A DNA stretch of 64,000 bases, from positions 167,959 through 231,958 of the forward strand of contig JAGOQJ010000004.1 of NCBI GenBank assembly GCA_017991595.1, read 5' to 3'. The position numbers and the translations under genes are program-made. Shown here in pieces: positions 26,833 to 34,072 of this stretch (positions are counted from its first letter, which is position 1; every line of letters begins with the position of its first letter). Below the pieces are notes generated by a model. It had not been told where the DNA came from. It worked only from the letters and a program-made list of their open reading frames with translations, and made no database searches. The stretch comes from Candidatus Didemnitutus sp. GTDB lineage: Bacteria; Verrucomicrobiota; Verrucomicrobiia; Opitutales; Opitutaceae.

Positions 26833-27723
26833 ATGTCCATCTCGGCCGTCCATCATCGCCGCGCCTTGCTCCTCATGCTCGCGTCCGCCGCCTCGTTCAC
26901 GGCGAACGTGCTGCTCGTGCGCGCGCTGGGCACGCTGGGCTCGGCCAACGTCTGGCTCATCTCCTGCGCCCGCTTCGTCATCGGTCTCGGCATGATCGGC
27001 GGCGTTTACTGGCGCGAGTTCCAGCCGCGACATCTCTTCACCAATCGCAAACTCATCGAGCGGGGCCTCATCGGCGGCACCGGCGTCTATCTCACCTACC
27101 TCACGGTGGTGAAGCTCGGCGCCGGACGCGCCACCTTCATCAACAACACCTACGTCATCTGGGGCGCGCTGCTCGCCGCTTGGGTGCTCAAGGAGAAGCT
27201 CCGTCCGGCCGTGCTCGTGGGCGCCGTGGCCGCGCTCGCCGGTCTCGCGCTGATCACCAACGTTTTCTCCGCCGCCAACTCGCCCGGCATCTACGATCTG
27301 CTCGCCGTGGTTTCCGCGCTGCTCTCCGCACATGTCGTGATCACGATCCGCCAGCTCCACGGCACCGAGCACACGGCGACGATCTTCGCCGCCCAGTGCA
27401 CCTACGGCCTGCTGCTTTGCGGCGGCCCCGCCATCCTCACCTACGCGCCGCTCCCGCCGCTCGCTTGGGCGGTCCTCTTGCTCGCCAGCCTGTGTGCCGG
27501 CGCCGGACAACTCACCATGACGCGCGCGTTCCGCGATCTGTCCGTCGCGGAGGGTTCGCTCATCCAGATGCTCGTGCCGCTCGGCATCGCGCTGGGCGGC
27601 GTCGCGTTCTTCGGCGAACACTTTGCGCTGCACGAGCTGCTCGGCGCCACCCTCATCCTCGCCGGCACGGCCTTCACCGCCCTGCGGCGCGAAGCAAAAC
27701 CCACGGTGCCCGCGAGCGAGTGA
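26833..27723 (+). CDS. EamA/DMT-family transporter
   Basis: The 296-residue inner-membrane protein has about ten hydrophobic helices arranged as two EamA repeats (about 5-140 and 150-285). The second opens with the GIYDLLAVVSALLSAHVVITIR segment region and ends with GATLILAGTAFTALRRE. This superfamily exports or imports small metabolites such as amino acids. The substrate cannot be assigned. The ATG at 26833 precedes the first helix directly; an earlier ATG at 26767 adds a Pro/Arg-rich stretch without support. Confidence 0.85.
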   Translation: MSISAVHHRRALLLMLASAASFTANVLLVRALGTLGSANVWLISCARFVIGLGMIGGVYWREFQPRHLFTNRKLIERGLIGGTGVYLTYLTVVKLGAGRATFINNTYVIWGALLAAWVLKEKLRPAVLVGAVAALAGLALITNVFSAANSPGIYDLLAVVSALLSAHVVITIRQLHGTEHTATIFAAQCTYGLLLCGGPAILTYAPLPPLAWAVLLLASLCAGAGQLTMTRAFRDLSVAEGSLIQMLVPLGIALGGVAFFGEHFALHELLGATLILAGTAFTALRREAKPTVPASE

Positions 27724-27883
27724 AGCTCCCACGCGCGGCGGCGCGCGTTCATCCTCGCAGCGCCTCCGGTCGCTGTTCACTGCCGGGCGCAACTGTGCCC
27801 GCATCGAACGACAGCCGTTGTTTCCCCGGCCTTTGATTTCGGCGTGTGCATCGGCGGGCATTCGTGGTTAGTCCCCTGCTCCG

Positions 27884-28564
27884 ATGAAGAAACTGATCCT
27901 CTGGGACATCGACGGCACGCTCATCCGCACAAACCGCGCGGGTATCATCGCGCTCGTGCGCGCGTTCGCCCAGTTGCACGGACGCGAAGCCGACATGGAC
28001 AGCATCGACGTGGCCGGCCGCACCGACCGTTGGATCCTCGCGCGCATGCTCGAGCATCACGGCATCGAGGCCACCGCCGTCCGCATCCACGCCGTGCTCG
28101 AGGCTTATCTCCAGCTGCTCCAAGGCGAGATGCAGGCGCGTCCCGGCCATGTGCTGCCTGGAATCCTAGAGCTGCTCGAGACGCTGCATCGGCGCGACGA
28201 CGTGGTGCAGGCGCTGCTGACCGGTAACGTCGAACGCGGCGCGCGTATCAAGCTCGAGCATTTCCAAGTCTCGCACTATTTCTCCTTCGGCGCGTTCGGC
28301 GACGACAGCCCGCTCCGCAACGACCTCGGTCCGCACGCCCTGCGCCGTGCGCAGGAACGCCATGCCGTCGACTTCGCACCCGGGCGCGTCTGGGTCATCG
28401 GCGACACGCCGCACGACATCGAATGCGGCAAGGTCATCGGCGCACGCACCATCGCCGTGGCCACCGGCGGTTATCCGCTCGCCACGCTGCAGGCCCACGC
28501 ACCCAGCTTTGCGTTCGCGGATTTCAGCGACACCGCGGCGTTTCTCCGCGCCTTGGAAAGCTGA
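27884..28564 (+). CDS. HAD-superfamily phosphatase (phosphoglycolate phosphatase-like)
   Basis: The 226-residue protein has the HAD motifs: WDIDGTLIR at the N-terminus (nucleophile D8 and acid/base D10), LLTGN as motif II, and GDTPHDIECG as the acidic motif IV. A helical cap domain lies at about 15-85. The size and cap type resemble phosphoglycolate phosphatases and related small-molecule phosphatases, but specificity is not readable. The gene appears to stand alone, convergent with the lipoprotein gene. Confidence 0.87.
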   Translation: MKKLILWDIDGTLIRTNRAGIIALVRAFAQLHGREADMDSIDVAGRTDRWILARMLEHHGIEATAVRIHAVLEAYLQLLQGEMQARPGHVLPGILELLETLHRRDDVVQALLTGNVERGARIKLEHFQVSHYFSFGAFGDDSPLRNDLGPHALRRAQERHAVDFAPGRVWVIGDTPHDIECGKVIGARTIAVATGGYPLATLQAHAPSFAFADFSDTAAFLRALES

Positions 28565-28618
28565 CGCGTCGCGCGCGGCTTCGGCCGCCCGCGAGCCTCC
28601 TCCGCGGCGTGAGCCAGC

Positions 28619-29035
28619 TCAGCGTTTGACCGCTTCGATCCGCACGACGCGACCGGCGGAGAATTCCACGCGCATGACTTCCTCGGGATCGTAGCCACCC
28701 GTGGAGACACCCACGCCCGTGCCGACCGCGGTGTGACCTCCGCCACCGCCCACGCCGATGCCGAAGCTGAAGCGCGGCGCGTTGCGCGTGTAGATCCAGA
28801 CCTGCAGGGTGCCCTCGGGCGTGACGCGCTCCAGCTTGCGCGCGGGCTCGCCCAGCGCGAGCCACACCATCGATTCCGTGAAGCCGACGTCCACTTGGCC
28901 GGCCCGCACCTTCTGCTGCTGGGCGGGCGTCAACTGGTTGAACTCAGCCGGCTGGCGGCTGATGCGCTGCTCGGGCGTGGAAGCACACCCGGCGAGGAGA
29001 ACGAGCGAGCAGAGGAGAAGAGCGAGGCGCGACAT
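28619..29035 (-). CDS. Small outer-membrane-type lipoprotein
   Basis: The 138-residue product has a lipoprotein signal peptide (MSRLALLLCSLVLLAGC) with the lipidated Cys at about residue 17. A SmpA/OmlA-like segment follows (the VDVGFTESMVWLALGEPARK pattern, where helix and turn precede a beta strand reading LQVWIYTR). A Gly-rich stretch and a short strand close the protein. The resemblance to BamE/OmlA-type lipoproteins is suggestive only. ATG 29035 is chosen because it begins the signal peptide. It is divergent from rpiB. Confidence 0.72.
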   Translation of the reverse strand: MSRLALLLCSLVLLAGCASTPEQRISRQPAEFNQLTPAQQQKVRAGQVDVGFTESMVWLALGEPARKLERVTPEGTLQVWIYTRNAPRFSFGIGVGGGGGHTAVGTGVGVSTGGYDPEEVMRVEFSAGRVVRIEAVKR

Positions 29036-29117
29036 GGCAGGGATTTTGTTTGCTGGATTAATAGTGGCCCCGATAACGACAGTCGCAATTCCCTCCAGTT
29101 CACCGCCGCCCAGAATT

Positions 29118-29555
29118 ATGAAGAAATTCACAATCGCCATCGGTTCCGACCACGCCGGCTACGCCTACAAGGAGAAGATCAAGGCCATGCTCCTCGCCGA
29201 CGGGCACACGGTGCGCGATTTCGGCACGGCTTCGGAAGCTCCCTGCGATTACCCGGACTTCATCCGCCCGACCGCCGAGGCCGTCGCCCGCGGTGAATTC
29301 GAACGCGGTATCGTTCTGGGAGGCTCCGGCAACGGAGAAGCGATTGTCGCCAACCGCGTCAAAGGCGTGCGCTGCGGCCTGTGCTGGACCGAGCAGGTCG
29401 CCATCTGGAATCGCTCCCACAACGACGGCAATGTCCTCTCCCTCGGCCAGCGCACCATCACCGAGGAGGAAGCGCTCAAGATCGTCCGCGTCTGGCTCGC
29501 CACGCCCTTTGAAGGTGGCCGCCATCTCGGCCGCATCCAGAAAATCGACGCCTGA
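29118..29555 (+). CDS. rpiB: Ribose 5-phosphate isomerase B / RpiB-LacA-LacB family
   Basis: The 145-residue enzyme interconverts ribose 5-phosphate and ribulose 5-phosphate in the pentose phosphate pathway. Family marks are IAIGSDHAGYAYKE at the N-terminus, the VLGGSGNGEAIVANRVKGVR-type segment and WNRSHNDGNVLSLG. The usual active-site Cys in the loop GTGIG is replaced: here the loop reads GGSGNGEA, as in a known RpiB subgroup. The start is the first ATG before the conserved strand. It is a single gene, divergent from the lipoprotein. Confidence 0.9.
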   Translation: MKKFTIAIGSDHAGYAYKEKIKAMLLADGHTVRDFGTASEAPCDYPDFIRPTAEAVARGEFERGIVLGGSGNGEAIVANRVKGVRCGLCWTEQVAIWNRSHNDGNVLSLGQRTITEEEALKIVRVWLATPFEGGRHLGRIQKIDA

Positions 29556-29699
29556 TCGGCGCCTGATTGGACCAAGCGCGGAGCCAGAGGACGCACACCC
29601 GACTTGGCCCCAAGACCATGCCGGCTAGTTGGGAGCGGGCCACACCCGCAGCCAGCAACAGCATGACAGCGCGGACTCTACCGTAGCGCCGATCGACGG

Positions 29700-29758
29700 G
29701 TAGCGGCGGTCGTCCCGACCGCCACGGCAAGCTGACCGTCAGGAACGACGCCTCCTAC
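29700..29758. repeat. REP pair, GTAG-CGGCGGTCG family, one arm degenerate
   Basis: A plus-strand unit (29700-29725) has the GTAG foot and an 8-bp stem GGCGGTCG/CGACCGCC with loop TCC. A decayed minus-strand unit with a GTAG foot ends at 29758. The 329-base gap 29556-29884 holds these, plus a TTGACA at 29849-29854 that could be the -35 of the MarR gene; I see no gene there. Confidence 0.65.
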
Positions 29759-29884
29759 TCGCCTAGACCGCTGCCGCTTTTCCGAGCTGGCCTCTAGCTT
29801 GGTATAAGCCGACTCGCCCCTCAAACCGCGCGCCCTGCAGAATTCATTTTGACATCGAATCATTAACTGCTTTCATCTGCGTCC

Positions 29885-30328
29885 ATGGGCACACGCCACC
29901 ACGGAACGATCGAAGAGATCAACGCGCTGAACACTTTCATCAAGCTGCAGCGGGCGGCCGAATCTGTCTCGGCCCGCGTGCATGCCGTGCTGCCCAGTGG
30001 CCTCACCGTCACCCAATTTGGCGTGCTCGAATCGCTCTACCACATCGGCCCGCTCTGCCAGGGAGAACTCGCGGAAAAACTCCTTCGCTCCGGCGGCAAC
30101 CTCACGCTCGTCGTCGATAATCTCGAAAAGGCCGGCTACGTCGTCCGCGAGCGCGATCCGGCCGACCGCCGCTTCGTCGTCGTGAAGCTGACGCCCCAAG
30201 GCACCGACTTCATCGCTGAGCTCTTCCCCAAGGTCGTCGCCAACGTCTCCCGCGAGATGAACCGCCTTTCCTCCACCGAACTCCTCGACCTCGGTCGTCT
30301 CTGCAAGAAGGTCGGACTTCCCGGCTGA
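29885..30328 (+). CDS. MarR-family transcriptional regulator (MhqR-like)
   Basis: The 147-residue protein has the MarR winged helix: helices around LTVTQFGVLESLYHIGPL, the recognition helix in LAEKLLRSGGNLTLVVDNLEK, and the DPADRRFVVVKLT wing. It lies 34 nt upstream of a ring-cleaving dioxygenase, followed by a phospholipase/carboxylesterase and an aldo/keto reductase. This resembles MhqR loci, where the repressor responds to quinones and electrophiles. No Cys is seen in the N-terminal helix, so an OhrR-like peroxide switch is less likely. A TTGACA lies 30 nt before the ATG. Confidence 0.85.
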   Translation: MGTRHHGTIEEINALNTFIKLQRAAESVSARVHAVLPSGLTVTQFGVLESLYHIGPLCQGELAEKLLRSGGNLTLVVDNLEKAGYVVRERDPADRRFVVVKLTPQGTDFIAELFPKVVANVSREMNRLSSTELLDLGRLCKKVGLPG

Positions 30329-30362
30329 TTTTTAATTCCTATTATTTTAACATCAAACGGAA

Positions 30363-31304
30363 ATGCATAACCAAGCCTCCCTCCTCGGCCTGCACCACAT
30401 CACGGCGATCGCGTCCGATCCGAAGACCAACCTGGACTTCTACACGCGCGTCCTCGGCCTGCGCTTCGTCAAGAAGTCGGTCAATCAGGACGATCCCGGC
30501 ACCTACCACCTCTACTACGGCGACAATGTCGGCTCACCCGGCACCGCGCTGACCTTCTTTCCGTGGGCCGGCCTGCGTCGCGGTCGCCCGGGCACCGGCC
30601 AAGCCTACGCGACGGCCTTCTCGGTCCCGGCCGGCTCCCTCGCCTACTGGCAGGAGCGACTGACCCGACTTAACGTCCCAGTCGAGCCCGTGCAGACCCG
30701 TTTCGGCGAAGCGGCCCTTCCCTTCGCCGATCCAGATGGCATGCGCCTGGAACTGATCGCCAGCGCCGAATCCGATCCGCGCCTGCCCGCGCCATCGCCC
30801 GATGTGCCGGCCGAAGTCGCCCTCCGCGGCTTCCACAGCAGCACGCTCGCCCTCACGGATGCGTCCGCGACCGCGGCTTTGCTCACCACCACGATGGGCT
30901 ATCGTCTGGCCAAGACCGAAGGCCACCGCGCGCGCTACACCACCGCTGCGGGCGGCCCCGGCACGTATGTCGATCTGCTGACCGACCCGACGCTGCCGCG
31001 CGGCCTGAACGGAGCCGGCACGGTGCACCACATCGCGTTCCGCGTGGCCGACGATGCCGCGCACCTCGCCGCCCACGATTTGCTCACGGCGCACGGCCAT
31101 CACGTCAGCGAGGTCATCGACCGCGCCTACTTCAAATCCATCTACTACCGCGAGCCGGCCGGCGTGCTCTTCGAGATCGCCACCGATCAACCGGGCTTCG
31201 CCATCGACGAACCCGTCGAGACGCTTGGCACGAAACTCTCGCTGCCGCCGCGCCTCGAGCCGCACCGCGCGGAGATCGAAGCTATCCTGCCCAAGCTCGA
31301 TTAA
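30363..31304 (+). CDS. Ring-cleaving dioxygenase, VOC/glyoxalase family (MhqO-like)
   Basis: The 313-residue protein has two VOC domains. The first starts GLHHITAIASDPKTNLDFYT and carries the metal-ligand pattern H and E (LGLHH at the N-terminus, DGMRLELIA near 125). The second starts about residue 150, with VHHIAFRV and YREPAGVLFEIATDQPGF. This is the layout of hydroquinone/extradiol dioxygenases such as MhqA/MhqO and LinE-type enzymes that open aromatic rings with Fe(II). Substrates are inferred to be quinols. It is probably co-transcribed with the MarR gene. Confidence 0.85.
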   Translation: MHNQASLLGLHHITAIASDPKTNLDFYTRVLGLRFVKKSVNQDDPGTYHLYYGDNVGSPGTALTFFPWAGLRRGRPGTGQAYATAFSVPAGSLAYWQERLTRLNVPVEPVQTRFGEAALPFADPDGMRLELIASAESDPRLPAPSPDVPAEVALRGFHSSTLALTDASATAALLTTTMGYRLAKTEGHRARYTTAAGGPGTYVDLLTDPTLPRGLNGAGTVHHIAFRVADDAAHLAAHDLLTAHGHHVSEVIDRAYFKSIYYREPAGVLFEIATDQPGFAIDEPVETLGTKLSLPPRLEPHRAEIEAILPKLD

Positions 31305-31328
31305 TCGCCCGCCGCGCTCCCGCCAAGT

Positions 31329-31354
31329 GTAGGGCGGGGTCGCCGAACCCCGCC
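31329..31354 (+). repeat. REP element, GTAG-GGCGGGGT family, single copy
   Basis: GTAG foot followed by an 8-bp perfect stem (GGCGGGGT with ACCCCGCC) and loop CGCCGA. It lies between the dioxygenase and the esterase genes, 24 nt after the dioxygenase stop. Confidence 0.6.
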
Positions 31355-31430
31355 TGCGCGAACCTCCACTTTGCATCCCAGGCGAAGCTCGGCGCCCGCC
31401 CTGCGCCTTTCCCGCATTATTTTCCCTTCC

Positions 31431-32057
31431 ATGCCCATCTCCACGCATCACCACGTCTTCGAGCCCGCCCGCGATCCGGCCGCACCGCCGCTCCTGCTGT
31501 TGCACGGCACCGGCGGCGACGAGCGCGACCTGCTCCCGCTCGCCCGCCAGCTCTCGCCCGGCTCCGCGTTGCTGAGCCCGCGCGGCAACGTCGCGGAGCG
31601 CGGCATGCCGCGTTTCTTCGCGCGCCTCGGCGAAGGCGTCTTCGATCCGGCCGAGATCATCCGCCGCACGCACGAACTCGCCGATTTCATCGCCGCCGCC
31701 ACAGCGAAATACGGCCTCGATCCCGCGCGTCTCACCGCCGTGGGCTTCTCAAACGGCGCCAACGTCGCCGCGACGCTGCTCCTGCTCCGGCCGGCTTCGC
31801 TCGCCGCCGCCGTGCTGCTCCGCCCCATGGTGGTGCTCGAGCCCGCCACCGTGCCGCCGCTCGCGGGCAAGCGCCTGCTCATCGCTTCCGGACAACACGA
31901 CCCCATCGTGCCCGGCGATCATCCGGCGCGCTTGGCGGCGATGTTCCGCGCCGCCGGCGCCGACGTCACGCTCCACACCGCGATCGCCAGCCACGGCCTC
32001 GTGCCGGACGACCTCGCTGCTGCCCGAGAATTTCTCGCCGCCGACAACTCGCGTTAG
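31431..32057 (+). CDS. Alpha/beta-hydrolase, phospholipase/carboxylesterase family (MhqD-like)
   Basis: The 208-residue hydrolase starts with HHHVFEPARDP and has LLLLHGTGGDERDLLP (oxyanion region), the nucleophile elbow GFSNGA with Ser, Asp in SGQHDPIVP, and His in ASHGL. The length and the motifs match the dienelactone hydrolase/phospholipase-carboxylesterase family that includes MhqD. It lies between the ring-cleaving dioxygenase and an aldo/keto reductase on the same strand, which supports a role in quinone or ester detoxification. The ATG at 31431 is the one before the conserved N-terminus. Confidence 0.83.
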   Translation: MPISTHHHVFEPARDPAAPPLLLLHGTGGDERDLLPLARQLSPGSALLSPRGNVAERGMPRFFARLGEGVFDPAEIIRRTHELADFIAAATAKYGLDPARLTAVGFSNGANVAATLLLLRPASLAAAVLLRPMVVLEPATVPPLAGKRLLIASGQHDPIVPGDHPARLAAMFRAAGADVTLHTAIASHGLVPDDLAAAREFLAADNSR

Positions 32058-32090
32058 ACAAATCCGGCGCGCCGGCTCAATGTCCCGCGC

Positions 32091-33077
32091 ATGAGCATGC
32101 CTTATCGCCGCGTCGGCACGTCCGGTCTCAAAGTCTCCGCGCTGTCCTTCGGCGCCTGGGTCACCTTCGGCAACCAAATCGGGGCGGACGTCGCCCGCGA
32201 CCTGTTGCACACCGCCTACGATGCGGGGGTGAATTTCTTCGACAACGCCGAGGGCTACGCCGACGGCCAAGCCGAGGTCGTCATGGGCGAGATTCTCAAG
32301 CAGTCCGGCTGGCGCCGCGGCAGCTACGTCCTCTCCACCAAAATCTACTTCGGCGCCGAGCACGATGGCCCCAACGAGATGGGGCTCTCCCGCAAGCACA
32401 TCATCGAAGGCTGCGAGGCGAGCCTGCGCCGCTTGCAGACCGATCACGTCGACCTGCTCTTCTGCCATCGCCCCGACCCCGACACGCCCATCCTCGAGAC
32501 CGCGCGCGCGATGCACGACCTCATCGTGCAGGGCAAAGTCCTCTATTGGGGCACGAGCGAGTGGAGCGCCGAGCAGATCAACCAAGCCTGCGACCTCTGC
32601 GAGCGCTACCACCTGCACGCCCCAATCGTCGAGCAGCCGCAATACAATCTCTTCCACCGCTCGCGCTTCGAGAAGGAGCTCACGCCGACCCTCAAGGCCC
32701 GCGGCCTGGGCACGACTATCTGGTCGCCGCTCGCCAGCGGCCTGCTCACCGGCAAATACAACGACGGTATCCCGCCCGATTCGCGCCTGCAGATCGAAAG
32801 CCTCGAGTGGCTCCGCAAGCGCCTCACCGGGCCCGGCACGGAGCGCAAGCTCGCCGCCGTGAAACGCTTCGCCGCCGTCGCCGACGGCCTCGGCGTTTCC
32901 CTGCCCGCGCTCGCCATCGCCTGGTGCATGAAAAATCCCCAGGTCAGCACCGTCATCCTCGGCGCCTCGAAGGTCGCGCAACTCCAGGAAAACTTCCACG
33001 CCCTCGCCGTTTACGAGCGCATGAGCGCCCAGGTCATGGCCGAGCTCGACCAGATCTCGCGCGCCGTCGCCGAGTGA
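32091..33077 (+). CDS. Aldo/keto reductase, Kv-beta/YghZ type
   Basis: The 328-residue NADPH-dependent reductase folds as a TIM barrel. The catalytic tetrad is visible: Asp in FFDNAEGYADG with its Tyr, Lys in VLSTKIYFG, and His in LLFCHRPDPDTP. The start MPYRRVGTSGLKVSALSFGAW and the C-terminal VILGASKVAQLQEN are typical of the KCNAB/YghZ subgroup, which reduces aldehydes and methylglyoxal. It starts 33 nt after the esterase and would fit a carbonyl-detoxification unit. Confidence 0.92.
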   Translation: MSMPYRRVGTSGLKVSALSFGAWVTFGNQIGADVARDLLHTAYDAGVNFFDNAEGYADGQAEVVMGEILKQSGWRRGSYVLSTKIYFGAEHDGPNEMGLSRKHIIEGCEASLRRLQTDHVDLLFCHRPDPDTPILETARAMHDLIVQGKVLYWGTSEWSAEQINQACDLCERYHLHAPIVEQPQYNLFHRSRFEKELTPTLKARGLGTTIWSPLASGLLTGKYNDGIPPDSRLQIESLEWLRKRLTGPGTERKLAAVKRFAAVADGLGVSLPALAIAWCMKNPQVSTVILGASKVAQLQENFHALAVYERMSAQVMAELDQISRAVAE

Positions 33078-33149
33078 GTGGCGCGTCCGCGCACCGTCTC
33101 GTGCCTCACTTTCTCCGCTCCGCTTTCACCCTCGGCTGAAACCATCCCC

Positions 33150-33830
33150 ATGAAACTCACCTACTGCGGCCACTCCACGTTCCTCCTCGAGACCTCCTCG
33201 CACCGTCTCGTCATCGACCCGTTCTTCGACCACAACCCCGCCAGCCCGCTCAAGGCGCAGGACATCGCCTGCGACTTCATCCTCGTCTCCCACGGCCACG
33301 ACGACCACTGCGCGGACGCCGTGCCGATCGCCAAACGCACCGGCGCCACGATCATCGCCAATTACGAGATCTGCGAATACTTCGCCAAGCAGGGCGTGAA
33401 GACCCACGGCATGAACCCCGGCGGCGCGCACGATTTCCCCTTCGGCCGCGTCAAGCTCACGCAAGCCTTCCACTCCTCCAGCACCGAGGTCGAGGGCCTC
33501 AACCACTACCTCGGCGTCGCCTGCGGCCTGTTGATCCAAGCCGACGGCAAGAATCTCTACCACGCTGGCGACACCGCGCTCTTCTCCGACCTGAAGCTCT
33601 ACCGCCGCCCGAAGCTCGACGTGGCGATGCTCCCCATCGGCGACAATTTCACCATGGGGCCCGCCGACGCCCTGCTCGCGCTCGACCTGTTGCAACCGCG
33701 CGTCGCCGTGCCGATGCACTACAACACCTGGCCGCTCATCGCGCAGGACGCGCCCGCCTTCGCCAAGGCCGCCAAACGCAAGCGCCACAAGGTCGTCCCG
33801 CTCAAGCCCGGCGCCGCGCTCGAGCTCTGA
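33150..33830 (+). CDS. MBL-fold metal-dependent hydrolase (UPF0173 family)
   Basis: The 226-residue protein has the metallo-beta-lactamase metal motif VSHGHDDHCAD, a later Asp in YHAGDTALFSD, and His in VPMHYNTWP. The start MKLTYCGHSTFLLE and the GFxxE-like HSSSTEVEG are typical of the UPF0173 subgroup (YtkL, UlaG relatives). The physiological substrate is unknown in most members. The ATG at 33150 is chosen because the conserved fold begins there. It has no obvious operon partner. Confidence 0.88.
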   Translation: MKLTYCGHSTFLLETSSHRLVIDPFFDHNPASPLKAQDIACDFILVSHGHDDHCADAVPIAKRTGATIIANYEICEYFAKQGVKTHGMNPGGAHDFPFGRVKLTQAFHSSSTEVEGLNHYLGVACGLLIQADGKNLYHAGDTALFSDLKLYRRPKLDVAMLPIGDNFTMGPADALLALDLLQPRVAVPMHYNTWPLIAQDAPAFAKAAKRKRHKVVPLKPGAALEL

Positions 33831-33998
33831 CGACTGCGCCTCGGACCGCGCCACGAGGCCTTTCGCTCCCCTCCCTCCGCCGTCGCGTCACCACAAGCCG
33901 CCGAGCCCTTCGCTTTGGCGTGGTTCGTCGCTCGCCTGCCCACCTCTGAAGCGGCGCGACGAAATGCGTTCCTTCGCTGGACGAGCTCAGCCCGGCAC

Positions 33999-34038
33999 GG
34001 CGAAATTTCGCCCCGCCCACGCGCGAAAATTTCCTCGC
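33999..34038. promoter_or_regulatory. Palindromic sites upstream of the fused E1 gene
   Basis: A perfect 14-bp palindrome GGCGAAATTTCGCC (33999-34012) is followed by a related imperfect one, GCGAAAATTTCCTCGC (34023-34038), ending 34 nt before the ATG of the E1 gene. Two similar sites at 25-nt spacing suggest an operator. Confidence 0.4.
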
Positions 34039-34072
34039 CGCGCGCGGACGCCGGCGCACCGTCTGTCATAAG

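Noticed and set aside
29678..29686. CTAC/GTAG pair just left of the 29700 REP
   Set aside because: The flanking bases do not form a convincing stem; too short to call a separate element.
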